Shown here piece by piece: positions 1-10,800 of a stretch of DNA of 64,000 nt. Origin of the DNA: Saprospiraceae bacterium. Its GTDB lineage: Bacteria > Bacteroidota > Bacteroidia > Chitinophagales > Saprospiraceae. The DNA is taken from positions 1-64,000 of the forward strand of contig JANQPA010000032.1 in NCBI GenBank assembly GCA_028285545.1, written 5' to 3'. Position numbers and translations under genes: made by a program. The notes under the pieces are model-generated. The model worked only from the letters and a program-made list of their open reading frames with translations, was not told the DNA's origin and ran no database searches. Each line of letters starts with the position of its first letter. The stretch's first letter is position 1.

Positions 1-22
1 AATGATTGAATTTTGAATATAT

Positions 23-105
23 TACCAGACTACCAGACTACCAGACTACCAGACTACCAGACTACCAGACTACCAGACTACCAGACTACCAGACTACCAG
101 ACTAC
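23..105. repeat. 8-bp tandem repeat (TACCAGAC) x10
   Basis: Ten uninterrupted copies of TACCAGAC occupy positions 23-102 and a partial copy follows. The array ends about 17 bp before the TTG start of the first WD40-caspase gene. Because 8 is not a multiple of 3, all three plus-strand frames read the same eight-codon cycle without a stop. Repeats of this kind are known to change copy number by slippage. Here that would change promoter spacing or the 5' leader, or frame if an upstream start exists outside the window. It is not a CRISPR array, since there are no spacers. Confidence 0.95.
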
Positions 106-121
106 TATAAAACCCAAAACA

Positions 122-3100
122 TTGAAAAAACTAATCCAACTACTATTAATCGTCCTGCCTTCATTAACTTTTGCCCAAAAACCAGAGCTAGTAATCCCCA
201 TTGGACATACCGGTGGTGTTATGACGGCTGCCTTTTCTCCCGATGGTAAATATATAGTTAGTGGTAGCGGTGACGGAGCAAAACTATGGGAAGCAGAAAG
301 TGGAAAACTAATTCATTCTTTCGAATTGCCAGGAGGGCTTAAGGGAGTTAACCAAGTAGCCTTCTCTTCCGACGGGAATTATGTGTTTACTGGGGATAAT
401 TTAGGAATGGTTATTCAATGGGATATTTTTACTGGAGGTCAGGTAATGCCTTTTCAGAGTTTTTATGCTCAGTCGGTTAGTGCTATGGCGGTTTCACCTG
501 ATGATAAATACTTATTGGTAGGATATGGACCTTCCAGACAAACATCCTTCACCACTTTATGGGAAATAGCAACTGCCCAGCCGATTGCCAGGATTCCTAG
601 TAACTATTCAAATATCAGTAAAGTCGCTTTTTCTCCTAATGGGCAGTATTTTATCACTGGTGAAGAAGACTTTTTGCCCCCTTCTGGTAAAATTGAGGTC
701 AATATTTGGAACGCCTATTCAGGGCAAAAAATTAACACCATAAGCATAAAAGGGAATAACATCTCAGATATCGTCTTTTCACCAGATAGCAAATCTTTCT
801 ACCTGGCTTACAAAAATTATAATTATGTTGAAAATGAGATGGGAGGTGTGGAATATAAAGAAAACTTCCAGGAACCTACCCTGCAATACGATGTAGAAAC
901 TGGAAGACTAATTAATCGTTATCAAGGGCATCAGTCTTATGCGCTTGCTTTAGCCTGTTCTTTTGATGGGAATTATCTTTATTCCAAAGGTATCAACAAG
1001 ATAATTGTTTGGGATACTAAAACCAGTGAACAAGTCAACAGTATTGATATCCCGTTTTCCATACCGAATTGGAATGGGCACCCATTTAATCTGTCTAAAG
1101 ATGGGAAGTTGTTACATACTGTTAACTTGGATAATAGTATGTTCCTCAGAGATTCAGAAACGCTTGATTTAGTTAATATAATTTCGGGGATTGTTGATCA
1201 AGCCATATCCATTTTAGCCTTAGATGATTCTAGGGTTATCCTTAATACACGAAAGGATTGGTTAGATCTGGTTGGACAAAGTACTTTATGGGATCTTAAA
1301 TCAGGCCGAACTCAAAAAAGCCCTTATTCTTTGAGATACAGATCTTCGTATAATGGTAAGGAGTTGATGATCACCAAGGATAAAATTGAATCTAGCGATT
1401 TCGATCCTAGACAACTTATGGAAAGTGGAAATATTCCAAACACTGAGGATTTACCTGATAAAAAACTTAGGGCTGAAATTTGGGATGTGCCTTCTGGAAA
1501 ACAGCTTTTTTCATTTAGTAAAAACGTAGCTTATCAGTCAGGTATTGATGCCGCAATTTCACCTGATGGTAATTTTGCTCTGATGTACATCGATCATAAA
1601 ATCTTACTATGGGATGTAAAAGAAAATAAAAGAATTGACTCTCTTTCTTTAGAAAAAAATGAATCAGAAGCATTTCATTCCTTTAAGTTTGGTAAGGACA
1701 ATAATTCTATTCTGATAGTAAAGCAAAGTAACCCTAATGGGCCATTTTTAAGTACCTTAATTGAATGGAACAGGTTGGAGAAGAAAACCATGAAAATTTT
1801 GGAAAATCAACCTGGAATTATTCATGCCTTGACTGTTTCACCAGATAGAAAATATTTAGCGACGACTATAGGTCTGTTTAATTCTGAGATCCTTTTATGG
1901 GACATGGATAACTTAAAAATTATTCATCGATTTAAATTGAAGAAAAGTGGTGTCTCCCGCTCTCTTGCCTTTTCACCTGATGGTAAATGGCTGCTTGCAG
2001 CTAATGGAAATAGAGCCATTCTAATAGAGGTTGAAAATTTAAAGCAGATAAGAAGTTTTGAAGGTCATACAAATGAGATCAATTCGCTGGCTTTCATGAA
2101 GGGAGGTCAATTTGTTTTGACTAGCAGTAGCGATTATACCTGCAAAATCTGGCATGTGGAAAAGGAGGAAGAATTAGCTACCTTGATTACCATTGACTTC
2201 CTGAATTGGATTGTAACAACGCCATCTGGACTTTTTGATGCCTCTCCAGGTGCTATGAATCTGATGCACTTTATTGTTAACTACGAAAATGTCTGGGAAG
2301 TCATCGATCTGGAACAACTTAAGGCTCGTTACTATGAACCCAACCTTCTTCGGAAACTCTTGGGATATTCAGATGATAAAATTCGCGAAGTAGAAAACTT
2401 TGAAGAAGTGCTATTATTTCCCAAAGTAAAGATTGAACCCATCCGGAATGATTCTTTATTCATTCGCTTAGAAGAACGCAATGGAGGCATCGGTAAGGTG
2501 AGTGTGTTTGTAAACGGTAAGGAAGTTATAAATGATGCAAACCCTATTTTTTCTCGACTTGAAAATGCTAAAAGAGATGTTGTTGTTCCTCCAATAGATT
2601 TAAAGCAGTTTAAAAACTATTTTTACCGCCACCCTGATAGCAGCAATATCATTAGCATCCGGGCTTATAATGAAAAGGGTTGGCTCAAAAGCCGGTCTGT
2701 TGACATAAATTATTCTCTTGCTACGGCAAAGGCTAAGGACTCCAATACAGATATAAGCAATCAGGATTGGGTAGGGAAATTAGATCCTAAATTTTATGTC
2801 GTAACCATTGGAACCTCCCGATATAATGGCGACAAGTTAGACCTTAAATTTGCCGATCAGGATGCTACCATGATGGCACAAGCCCTGCAGTCAGCAGGAG
2901 GGGCTTTATTTGCAAATGGAGACAGTCTGGAAGTTTACTGTTTTACGACTGCTAATGCTGATTCAACAGGCCTGGAGGGTACCTCCATTAAATGGGAATT
3001 TGCAGAAAAGAAGAATATCCAATCCACCCTCGAACAGATCAAAATGAAGGCCAAAGCAGAGGATGTTCTTCTAGTGTATCTGTCAGGTCATGGGATCACC

Positions 3101-4000
3101 TATGGTCCAGATGATGAGTCACAGTTTTATTATCTTACACATAGTGTTAGTAGTGAAGAAATGATCAAGGGTTCAGATGATCAGCCTCGGCAGGACTATG
3201 CCATTTCCAGCGAAGAACTGACCGATTGGATTAATGCCATTCCTGCCCTAAAGCAGATCGTAATTGTAGATGCTTGTAACTCCGGTGCCATTATTGATAA
3301 ATTTTCTAATGCTCCCAAGGCATTAAATTCCAGTCAAATCAGAGCCCTGGACCGCATGAAAGATCGAACTGGAATGTATATTCTGGCAGGGAGTGCTTCT
3401 AATAAGGTAAGTTATGAAGCCAGTGAATATGGTCAGGGGCTTTTGACGTATTCGCTCCTAAGTGGTATGATGGATAAAGGAATCCGCCAGGCGGGTTCCG
3501 ATAAATTTGTTGATGTCATGAAACTCTTCCAGCATGCCAAGGATGTGGTGCCCAATTTAGCCAAAAGCATCAATGGCATCCAAAATCCCATGTTGGGTTT
3601 TCCAAGAGGAGGGGCTAGCATTGACATTGGTATAATTAATAAAGATGTAAAAATACCGGTTCCTTTAAAGAAACCGGTTATTGGAGCTCTAGCCTTCCTG
3701 AATTTAAGGGCCGTAAAGGATGATCAGGACATCAAAAAACTTTTAAAACAATGGCTTTTCGAAGAAACAGAAAAAGGTAAGGATGCGGATCTTATTTTTG
3801 TGGATGTGGATGACCATCCCAATGCTTATGAACTAAATGGCATCTATAGAGTAGAAGAGGGTGTCATTAAATTTGATACAGTAAAATTACTCAAAAATGG
3901 AGCTCCAGATATAGATCTAAATATAAAACCTGGGGATGATCCCAAGAAAGTAGCAAGAAATATCTTTCGTGAAGTGAAAAAACAATTAAAAGAAAAATGA
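122..4000 (+). CDS. Exported WD40-propeller / caspase-like (peptidase C14) protein, paralogue 1
   Basis: A 1292-residue protein starting at TTG. No in-frame ATG lies between the upstream stop at 14 and this codon, and TTG gives a clean signal peptide (KKLIQLLLIVLPSLTFAQ). Residues about 20-690 hold degenerate WD40 repeats with FSPDGK and LWD motifs. A middle segment with the signature PSGLFDASPGAMN and an NGKEV strand region follows. The caspase-like domain spans about 888-1160, with the His in SGHG at H990 and the Cys in DACNSG at C1052, so the catalytic dyad is intact. A C-terminal domain of about 110 residues is shared with the next two genes and I do not recognise it. The gene lies 8 bp before paralogue 2, so the two are probably co-transcribed. 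Family knowledge indicates a cysteine protease of the metacaspase/orthocaspase clan; substrate and role are unknown. Confidence 0.9.
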   Translation: MKKLIQLLLIVLPSLTFAQKPELVIPIGHTGGVMTAAFSPDGKYIVSGSGDGAKLWEAESGKLIHSFELPGGLKGVNQVAFSSDGNYVFTGDNLGMVIQWDIFTGGQVMPFQSFYAQSVSAMAVSPDDKYLLVGYGPSRQTSFTTLWEIATAQPIARIPSNYSNISKVAFSPNGQYFITGEEDFLPPSGKIEVNIWNAYSGQKINTISIKGNNISDIVFSPDSKSFYLAYKNYNYVENEMGGVEYKENFQEPTLQYDVETGRLINRYQGHQSYALALACSFDGNYLYSKGINKIIVWDTKTSEQVNSIDIPFSIPNWNGHPFNLSKDGKLLHTVNLDNSMFLRDSETLDLVNIISGIVDQAISILALDDSRVILNTRKDWLDLVGQSTLWDLKSGRTQKSPYSLRYRSSYNGKELMITKDKIESSDFDPRQLMESGNIPNTEDLPDKKLRAEIWDVPSGKQLFSFSKNVAYQSGIDAAISPDGNFALMYIDHKILLWDVKENKRIDSLSLEKNESEAFHSFKFGKDNNSILIVKQSNPNGPFLSTLIEWNRLEKKTMKILENQPGIIHALTVSPDRKYLATTIGLFNSEILLWDMDNLKIIHRFKLKKSGVSRSLAFSPDGKWLLAANGNRAILIEVENLKQIRSFEGHTNEINSLAFMKGGQFVLTSSSDYTCKIWHVEKEEELATLITIDFLNWIVTTPSGLFDASPGAMNLMHFIVNYENVWEVIDLEQLKARYYEPNLLRKLLGYSDDKIREVENFEEVLLFPKVKIEPIRNDSLFIRLEERNGGIGKVSVFVNGKEVINDANPIFSRLENAKRDVVVPPIDLKQFKNYFYRHPDSSNIISIRAYNEKGWLKSRSVDINYSLATAKAKDSNTDISNQDWVGKLDPKFYVVTIGTSRYNGDKLDLKFADQDATMMAQALQSAGGALFANGDSLEVYCFTTANADSTGLEGTSIKWEFAEKKNIQSTLEQIKMKAKAEDVLLVYLSGHGITYGPDDESQFYYLTHSVSSEEMIKGSDDQPRQDYAISSEELTDWINAIPALKQIVIVDACNSGAIIDKFSNAPKALNSSQIRALDRMKDRTGMYILAGSASNKVSYEASEYGQGLLTYSLLSGMMDKGIRQAGSDKFVDVMKLFQHAKDVVPNLAKSINGIQNPMLGFPRGGASIDIGIINKDVKIPVPLKKPVIGALAFLNLRAVKDDQDIKKLLKQWLFEETEKGKDADLIFVDVDDHPNAYELNGIYRVEEGVIKFDTVKLLKNGAPDIDLNIKPGDDPKKVARNIFREVKKQLKEK

Positions 4001-4008
4001 ATTAGTTT

Positions 4009-7000
4009 ATGAAAACCTTACCCTTTACTACTCTTATCTGCTTCTTAGGATTCAGCCTGAATCTAATGGCACAAAACCCAGAATTGGTGATCCCCACTGG
4101 CCATACTGCTCCGGTATCTGCGCTTGCTATTTCTCCTGATGGAAAATATATCCTTACTGGCAGCCAGGATGGAATTGCGGTTCTCTGGGATCGTGAGGGC
4201 AGCCAACTTACTAGTTTTGCTGACCTTTCTTTTGTGAAAAAGGAAAGCTATTTTTTAAATATTGCCTATTCTGGTGAAGCTACAGAAATGGGAATCACAT
4301 CCATGGCAATTTTTTCCGATGGGAGGATGGTCACTGGAAGCAAAAGTGGCAAGCTAATATTTTGGAAGTCAGATGGGACTTTTGATAAAGAGTTAAAAGG
4401 ACATGGCAAATCGATTAACAGCATCGCTCTAAATCCAGAGGGCCAGTATTTTGCGGTTGGCGATGATGATGGAAATATTATTTATTGGGATATTCAGGGA
4501 AAAGCAATTTGGGATAAAAAAAAGGCTCATACCAAGGTTTCTGCTCTTGCCTTTTCACCAGATGGCCAAAAACTTTACTCTGGAGGAAATGATAGAAAAA
4601 TTGCCGTATGGAATGCTGAAAATGGAGCTAATTTAATAACCTTTAAAAGGGTGAAAGGTTTGGGAAGGATTGTAGACCTGGCCATATCTCCTAATGGTCA
4701 ACATATTATTGCAGCCAACTTGCCACGCATTTATCGGGAAGGAAAAAAGCCAGATAGAAGCGCCTTCATTTTAGACACTAATGGAAAAGTAGTAAGAGAA
4801 TTGGATCAGCATGAAGGAAGTCCTCTTGCCGTGACCTTTACACCACAATCGGGCATTCCAGTAGTCGGTACTTCTAATGGAGAGGTCATTTTATATAAAG
4901 AAAATGAGACACCTAAAATAATGGAAGTCCATGAAGGAGAAGTCCTACAGCTAAAAGCAGATTTGAGTGATAAAGCAGCCAATCATGTTATTTCATCTGG
5001 AGAGGAAGGATTAGCTGTTCGGCTTAATATGGAACAAGAACAAATTGTAAATGAATACAGCGGTTTAATAGGCCAGTTTAAGGGGCTTGGGATTCATAAA
5101 AAGGGGAAAATGGAGTTGTTATGGTATGGTCCAAATGGTAAAGGTGGAATTTTTGACCTTGCTAATCGTTATGTAAAGCCTATAGAAGATATTAAAGAAC
5201 CAGTTATCAATGCATCGGTAAGAAGTCAATATTATGGCCCTTCTGAATTGCAGGATAAGGAATTACAATATTTAGGAGTTAATGTGATGGATTTAATTAA
5301 CTCTCGCAATGGAGGCCTAATACGAGCAGATAGCATTAAGGAACATGATCATGGATATCTGACTCTTTTAAGCAATGATGCTTCCCGGGGTTTCGCAGCG
5401 GTTAAATTTTCAAAAGACGCTTCAGGACTTAGTGGATTAGAGATAGCTGCCGGCCTGGCACTAGCAGATGAGTCACGAAGGAGGTTGGTTTGTGGAATTG
5501 TCTGGAATTATGAATCAGGAGCGAGGACAGAATTGAAAGGTCATTCTAAAATAATCGTTTCGGCTGCTTTTTCTTTGGATAATAAACAATTGCTTACAGG
5601 GAGCCGGGATAAGAAAGCCATTCTTTGGGATTCTCTTTACAATCCAAAAGTATTGGATGGACATAGTGCAGGGGTTACTGCTGTAGCCTTTTCTCCAGAT
5701 AACTCAATCATTGTTACAGCAGGAGAAGATCAAACTTTATTGATTAGAAATGGACTTGGAGATATCCAGCATTCCTTTCCCGATCTGGGCTTTAATCCGA
5801 TTCAGGCCCTGTTCTCGGCAGATGGTCGTTTTTTGTTTCTAAATGATGAAAAATCCATTGTTCATGTTTTTGATCTTTCGATTCCTCAAAAATTAGGCCG
5901 CCTCTTTTTGTTTAAAAGCCAGGATTGGGCTTTCCTTGATGATGACGGACTCTTTGACGCCTCAGCCGGAGCCATGAACAAAATGTATTATTCCATTCGT
6001 GGCAAGGATGGTTGGGAACGACTGGAATTAGGGCAGCTGAAAACCAGGTTTTTTGAACCCAATATCATTGCCAAGAAATTGGAACTGGCCCAGGAGCGAA
6101 TCCGTTCAGTGGATGGTCTAACAGATGTCCCTCTCTTCCCGGAACTAAGTGCCAGAATCAATGCAGATCAGTTATCCGTTCAGCTAAATGCTCGAAGTGG
6201 GGGAATCGGACCAGTTTCTTTGTTTGTTAATGGAAAGGAAGTGGAAAAAGATGCTAATCCGGATCGAAATACTTCCTTTAGTGTGGACCTAAAACCAATA
6301 CAAAAATACCTTAATCGGCAGGAAAACAGGGAAAATGTCATTGCCTTAAGGGCTTATAATAAAGATGGATGGCTTAAAAGCCCAGTCTATAGACTTAATT
6401 ATGTTCCTGCTGTCTGGGCCAATTCTTCTATTCCTGCTAATTCAGGATCTTCTTCAGGGGAATTAGATAGTGACAGCCCATTAATGTTTATTGTAAGTAT
6501 TGGTACTTCGGATTATACAGGCGAACAATTGGATTTAAGCTTTGCAGATCAAGATGCCAGGGCCATGGCTGTTGCATTGCAATCCGTGAGCAGCCAACTC
6601 TTTAGTGCTCCACAACAGGTGGAAGTGTATTGTCTGAATACAGATAATAAAACCGATTCTTTGGTTGCTGAAAAAGGCATCCAATGGCAGTATGCAGAGA
6701 AAGAAAACATCAAAGCTGTTTTTTCCGAAATTAGCCAAAAAGCAAGTGCTAAAGATATTGTTTTGGTCTATTTGTCTGGGCATGGAGTGACTTATGGCAG
6801 TGCCGAAAAAACGAGTTTCCACTATTTGACTCAAGGGGTTTCCAGTGAAGATTTAAGTGATAAGGCCATTCGGGAAAAATTTACGATTTCGGACGAGGAA
6901 TTGACCACCTGGATAAATGATATACCTGCACTAAAGCAAGTCTTAGTGATTGATGCCTGTAATTCGGGGAAAGTAGTACAAAAACTAATTAGTGGCTCTA

Positions 7001-7680
7001 AAAATCTGAGCTCAGGGCAAATCCTGGCCCTGGATCGTATGAAAGACCGTACAGGTATGTTTGTCATATCAGGTAGTGCAGCCGATAAAGTGAGTTATGA
7101 ATCCAGTGAGTTTGGTCAGGGCTTGTTGACCTATTCTTTGTTGCAAGGAATGAATGGGGTGGCTGTTCGTAAAACTTCTAAGGGTGATTTCATTGATGTA
7201 ATGAGCTTGTTTCAGTACGCTCGTGATGAAGTACCTGAACTGGCTGCTAGTATTTCGGGTATCCAGACCCCCATGTTGGGTTTTCCCAATGAAGGAGCCA
7301 GTTTTGATATAGGGATTTATAATGAAGAGGTGGATATCCCATTGGCCACCCAAAAGCCCGTTTTTATCCATTCTAATTTCCAGAATGAAGAAAAATTTGC
7401 AGACGATCTTCGATTAGCGGCTTTGATTGATAAAAAATTGCAGGAAGAAGCCAATAAAGGAGCAGACGCTGACCTGGTTTTTATGGATCTGATAAGTAGA
7501 GATGATTCTTATTCCATAAAAGGAAGATATACTGTTAAAGATGGATTGATTACCATTAATGCTCGTCTTTTTTCACCAGATGGAAGTTCTGAACCATTGG
7601 AGATTGCACCAGGTAATGATGCGGAACGATTGTCAAAAATAATTTACAGAGCCGCTAAAAAGGCGATTCGAAATCAGTGA
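4009..7680 (+). CDS. Exported WD40-propeller / caspase-like protein, paralogue 2
   Basis: A 1223-residue paralogue of the preceding protein, starting with ATG 8 bp after its stop. The signal peptide is MKTLPFTTLICFLGFSLNLMAQ. WD40 repeats occur at about 20-330 and 500-640. They are interrupted at about 340-500 by a segment without clear WD40 motifs that is absent from paralogue 3. The FDASAGAMNKMYYS middle signature is present. The caspase-like domain spans about 825-1095, with H925 in SGHG and C984 in DACNSG. The C-terminal domain shared by all three paralogues closes the protein. The second gene of the run most likely shares a transcript with the first. Location is inferred to be periplasm or exterior from the signal peptide. 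The diverged middle of the propeller suggests a different binding partner, but that is inference. Confidence 0.88.
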   Translation: MKTLPFTTLICFLGFSLNLMAQNPELVIPTGHTAPVSALAISPDGKYILTGSQDGIAVLWDREGSQLTSFADLSFVKKESYFLNIAYSGEATEMGITSMAIFSDGRMVTGSKSGKLIFWKSDGTFDKELKGHGKSINSIALNPEGQYFAVGDDDGNIIYWDIQGKAIWDKKKAHTKVSALAFSPDGQKLYSGGNDRKIAVWNAENGANLITFKRVKGLGRIVDLAISPNGQHIIAANLPRIYREGKKPDRSAFILDTNGKVVRELDQHEGSPLAVTFTPQSGIPVVGTSNGEVILYKENETPKIMEVHEGEVLQLKADLSDKAANHVISSGEEGLAVRLNMEQEQIVNEYSGLIGQFKGLGIHKKGKMELLWYGPNGKGGIFDLANRYVKPIEDIKEPVINASVRSQYYGPSELQDKELQYLGVNVMDLINSRNGGLIRADSIKEHDHGYLTLLSNDASRGFAAVKFSKDASGLSGLEIAAGLALADESRRRLVCGIVWNYESGARTELKGHSKIIVSAAFSLDNKQLLTGSRDKKAILWDSLYNPKVLDGHSAGVTAVAFSPDNSIIVTAGEDQTLLIRNGLGDIQHSFPDLGFNPIQALFSADGRFLFLNDEKSIVHVFDLSIPQKLGRLFLFKSQDWAFLDDDGLFDASAGAMNKMYYSIRGKDGWERLELGQLKTRFFEPNIIAKKLELAQERIRSVDGLTDVPLFPELSARINADQLSVQLNARSGGIGPVSLFVNGKEVEKDANPDRNTSFSVDLKPIQKYLNRQENRENVIALRAYNKDGWLKSPVYRLNYVPAVWANSSIPANSGSSSGELDSDSPLMFIVSIGTSDYTGEQLDLSFADQDARAMAVALQSVSSQLFSAPQQVEVYCLNTDNKTDSLVAEKGIQWQYAEKENIKAVFSEISQKASAKDIVLVYLSGHGVTYGSAEKTSFHYLTQGVSSEDLSDKAIREKFTISDEELTTWINDIPALKQVLVIDACNSGKVVQKLISGSKNLSSGQILALDRMKDRTGMFVISGSAADKVSYESSEFGQGLLTYSLLQGMNGVAVRKTSKGDFIDVMSLFQYARDEVPELAASISGIQTPMLGFPNEGASFDIGIYNEEVDIPLATQKPVFIHSNFQNEEKFADDLRLAALIDKKLQEEANKGADADLVFMDLISRDDSYSIKGRYTVKDGLITINARLFSPDGSSEPLEIAPGNDAERLSKIIYRAAKKAIRNQ

Positions 7681-7728
7681 AAAAGATTTTATTTTTGGCA
7701 TGCTAAACAGAAGATTAATTTTAGGGTT

Positions 7729-7762
7729 TCCATTGAAGGCGGCGGCCGCCGCCTTCAATGGA
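7729..7762. repeat. 34-bp perfect GC-rich palindrome
   Basis: Positions 7729-7762 read the same on both strands with no mismatch, and the centre is GCGGCCGC between 7745 and 7746. The base composition contrasts with the A+T-rich surroundings. It sits between caspase paralogues 2 and 3 and could act as a terminator or attenuator hairpin, or as a protein site. No T-tract follows on the plus strand. Confidence 0.9.
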
Positions 7763-7802
7763 CCGATTTAACTTAGATAATAATGCAAAAGATACTGATA
7801 CG

Positions 7803-10800
7803 ATGTACAAATTGAAATGCTTACTGTTTTTTCTGCTTCCCTTGATTGGTTTTGCCCAAAAACCAGAACTTGTTGTGCCCATTGGCCATTCTGCCGGGAT
7901 CAACTCTGTTGCCTTTTCGCCTGATGAGCAACGTATACTAACCGGAAGTTCTGATGGTACCGTAAAATTATGGGATTTAAAAGGCCATGAACTTCAATCC
8001 TTTCGAATGAGCGTTGGGGGGATCAATTCCGTTAGTTTTTCCCCTGATGGACAACGGATATTAGCAGGAGGGGCAGGAGAAAATGCAAAGTTATGGAATT
8101 TGGAAGGCCAGGAACTTCAACCATTCCCTACTAAAGTTTTGTCGCTGGTCTATTCTTCGGATGGGCAGAAAGTACTAGTAGGTAATCCCAGTTCAGAAGT
8201 ATTATTATTTGACTCAGCAGGCCAAAAACTCCAATCTTATGAGGGCTATCAATTTGGAAATAGTTTAGTAGCTTTTACTTCTGATGGTCAGCAGTTACTG
8301 ACAGGCAGTTATGACTGGACGGCAACTTTGTGGGATTTGGAAGGCAATAAACTGAAGTCTTTTTTTGAAGAGGCCGAGGGGCTGAATTACATGACTTTTT
8401 CATCGAATGGGCAAAGAATTCTTACGGGGAGTATTGATGGAACCATAAAAGTATATGATTTAAGTGGGCAGGAGCTTCACTCTTTTAAGGGGCATACGAC
8501 CAACATTAGTTCCGCTGCCTTTTCGCCCGATGGTCAACAAATAGCTACTGCAAATTTTGATGGGATAATGAAATTATGGGACTTGCAAGGCCAGGAACTT
8601 CAAACTTTTACCGGACATATTGGAGGGGTCACTTCCATGATCTTTACCTCCGATGGTCAGCAAATATTGACGGGAGGCGATGATGGCACGGCCAGGTTAT
8701 GGAATATAAGCGGGCATCAAATTCAGGCTTTTATGGGGCATGCCTTTGAAGTGAAATCATCCGTTTTTTCCCATGCAGGGCAGCAGCTACTAACAGGTAA
8801 TTCGGACGGGATTGTGCGCTTGTGGGATTTAGAAGGCAAAGAAATTTATCCATGGGTAGGACATTCTGGTGAAATTACTTCTGTAAAATATTCTCATGAT
8901 GGGCAGCAAATTTTAACAGCTAGTGAAGATGGTACGGCAAAATTATGGGACCTAAAGGGAAAAGAATTGGTGTCCTTGGAAGGACATTCTGATCGGATTA
9001 TGTCAGCGGTTTTTTCACCGGATGGCCAACAAATACTGACAGCCAGCTTAGATAAAACAGTAAAATTATGGAATTTGGAAGGCCAGAATTTACAAACTTT
9101 TCAAAAACATGCCAGTGGCGTTTTAGTGGCCACTTTTTCACCGGATGGCCAACAATTTATTACTGGAAGTGAAGATGGAACAGTGAAGTCCTGGGATTTA
9201 AGAGGTAAAAAACTGCAGTCTTTCAAAGGGCATTCAAAAGATGTTTACTCCATTGCCTTTACCCCAGATGGCCAGCAAATATTGACTGGTAGCTATGATG
9301 ATAAAGTGAAATTGTGGGATTTAAATGGGAAGGAACTCAAAACTATTGAAGATCCAGACCATCGAATTATGTCCGTTAGCCTCTCTCCCAATGGAGATCA
9401 AATATTGACGGGCAGTTATGATGGCACTGTAAAACTATGGGATTTAGAAGGTAAGGAATTGCAATCTTTTGAAGGTCTTAATAATTGGATTTGGTCTCTG
9501 GCCTTTTCTCCCGATGGTCAAAAGATATTAGCAACAAGCAATGATCGAAGGCTTAAAATATGGGCAAGTGATGGTGGTGAAGAGATTGCAACTTTAATTG
9601 GAGTAGACTTAGACAATTGGATTGTTACTACACCTTCTGGACTTTTTGATGCCTCTCCCGATGCGATGAATTTAATGCACTATTCTGTTTTTTATGGTGG
9701 GGAATACGAGGTTGTTGAGCTTGAGCAACTAAAAGCTCGTTATTACGAACCAGGTCTTTTGCAAAAATTACTGGGCTTTTCCGATGAACGCATTCGGCCA
9801 GTTGAAAGTTTTAATGAGGTAAAACTTTATCCAAAAATACAGGCAAGTATTAAGGAAAATGTTCTTGATGTTAAACTCACCCAACGCAGTGGTGGGCTTG
9901 GCAAAGTCAGTATTTTTATCAACGGAAAAGAAGTTGTTGAAGAAGCCAATCCCTTACCTCGCGGATCGGATGTAAAAAGAAAAAGTTCTTTCACCTATGA
10001 TTTAGGACAACATAAAAATTACCTGTATCGTCATCCTGATAGCACCAATATAGTCAGCCTTCGAGCTTATAATGAAGATGGATGGCTAAAAAGCCAGGCA
10101 ATAGAACTGAAATATAAGCCTGTGCTTCCTTCCAATAAAAATGATGATTCAGGAGAAACAGAGTTTGAGGGAGAATATGATCCTAAATTTTATGTTCTGA
10201 GCATTGGTACTTCTCAATATACCGGAGATAAACTTGATTTGAAATATGCTGATCAGGATGCCACCTTAATGGCTAAGGCTCTATATGCCGTGGGCAAGGC
10301 ATTAGTACCTCATCCGGATAGCCTGGAGGTGTACTGTTTTTCTACTGCAAATGTTGATTCAACTGGTCTGGAAGATACCGATATACAGTGGGCATTTGCT
10401 GAAAAAAAGAACATTGAAGCCAGGCTTGATTGGATAAAACAAAAAGCCAAGGCTGAGGATGTGATTATTGTATACCTCTCCGGACATGGGGTGGCACAAA
10501 GAAGTAAGGATCAAACTGAATTTTATTACCTCACCCATGCCGTATCTAGTGAAGAAGATCTAAGTGACCCGGCTACCTTGAAGGCTTATACCATTTCCAG
10601 TGAAGAATTGACTCAGCAGATTAATAATATTCCTGCCCTTAAACAGGTTCTGATCATCGATGCCTGCAACTCTGGCCAGGTGGTTGAAAACATAATGGGA
10701 GGAGCTCAAAAGGCAAAAAATATGAACTCTAGCCAAATTAGAGCCTTGGATCGAATGAAAGACCGTACAGGTATGTTTATTCTTTCAGGTAGTGCCTCTA

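Noticed and set aside
23-105. CRISPR-like array
   Set aside because: The 8-bp units are contiguous and have no spacers. No cas genes are in the window.
13-249. Open frame through the 8-bp repeats encoding DYQTTRLP units
   Set aside because: It overlaps the strongly supported WD40-caspase gene in another frame. Its periodic peptide is only the translation of the DNA repeat.
7069-7371. Antisense frame of 100 codons under caspase paralogue 2
   Set aside because: It lies wholly within a conserved coding region on the other strand and shows no domain or signal. The same reasoning removes the other antisense frames, such as 36605-36922, 52749-53090 and 59805-60146.
7758-7802. Upstream start for caspase paralogue 3
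   Set aside because: The ATG is part of the 34-bp palindrome, and the added residues are polar and precede a complete signal peptide.
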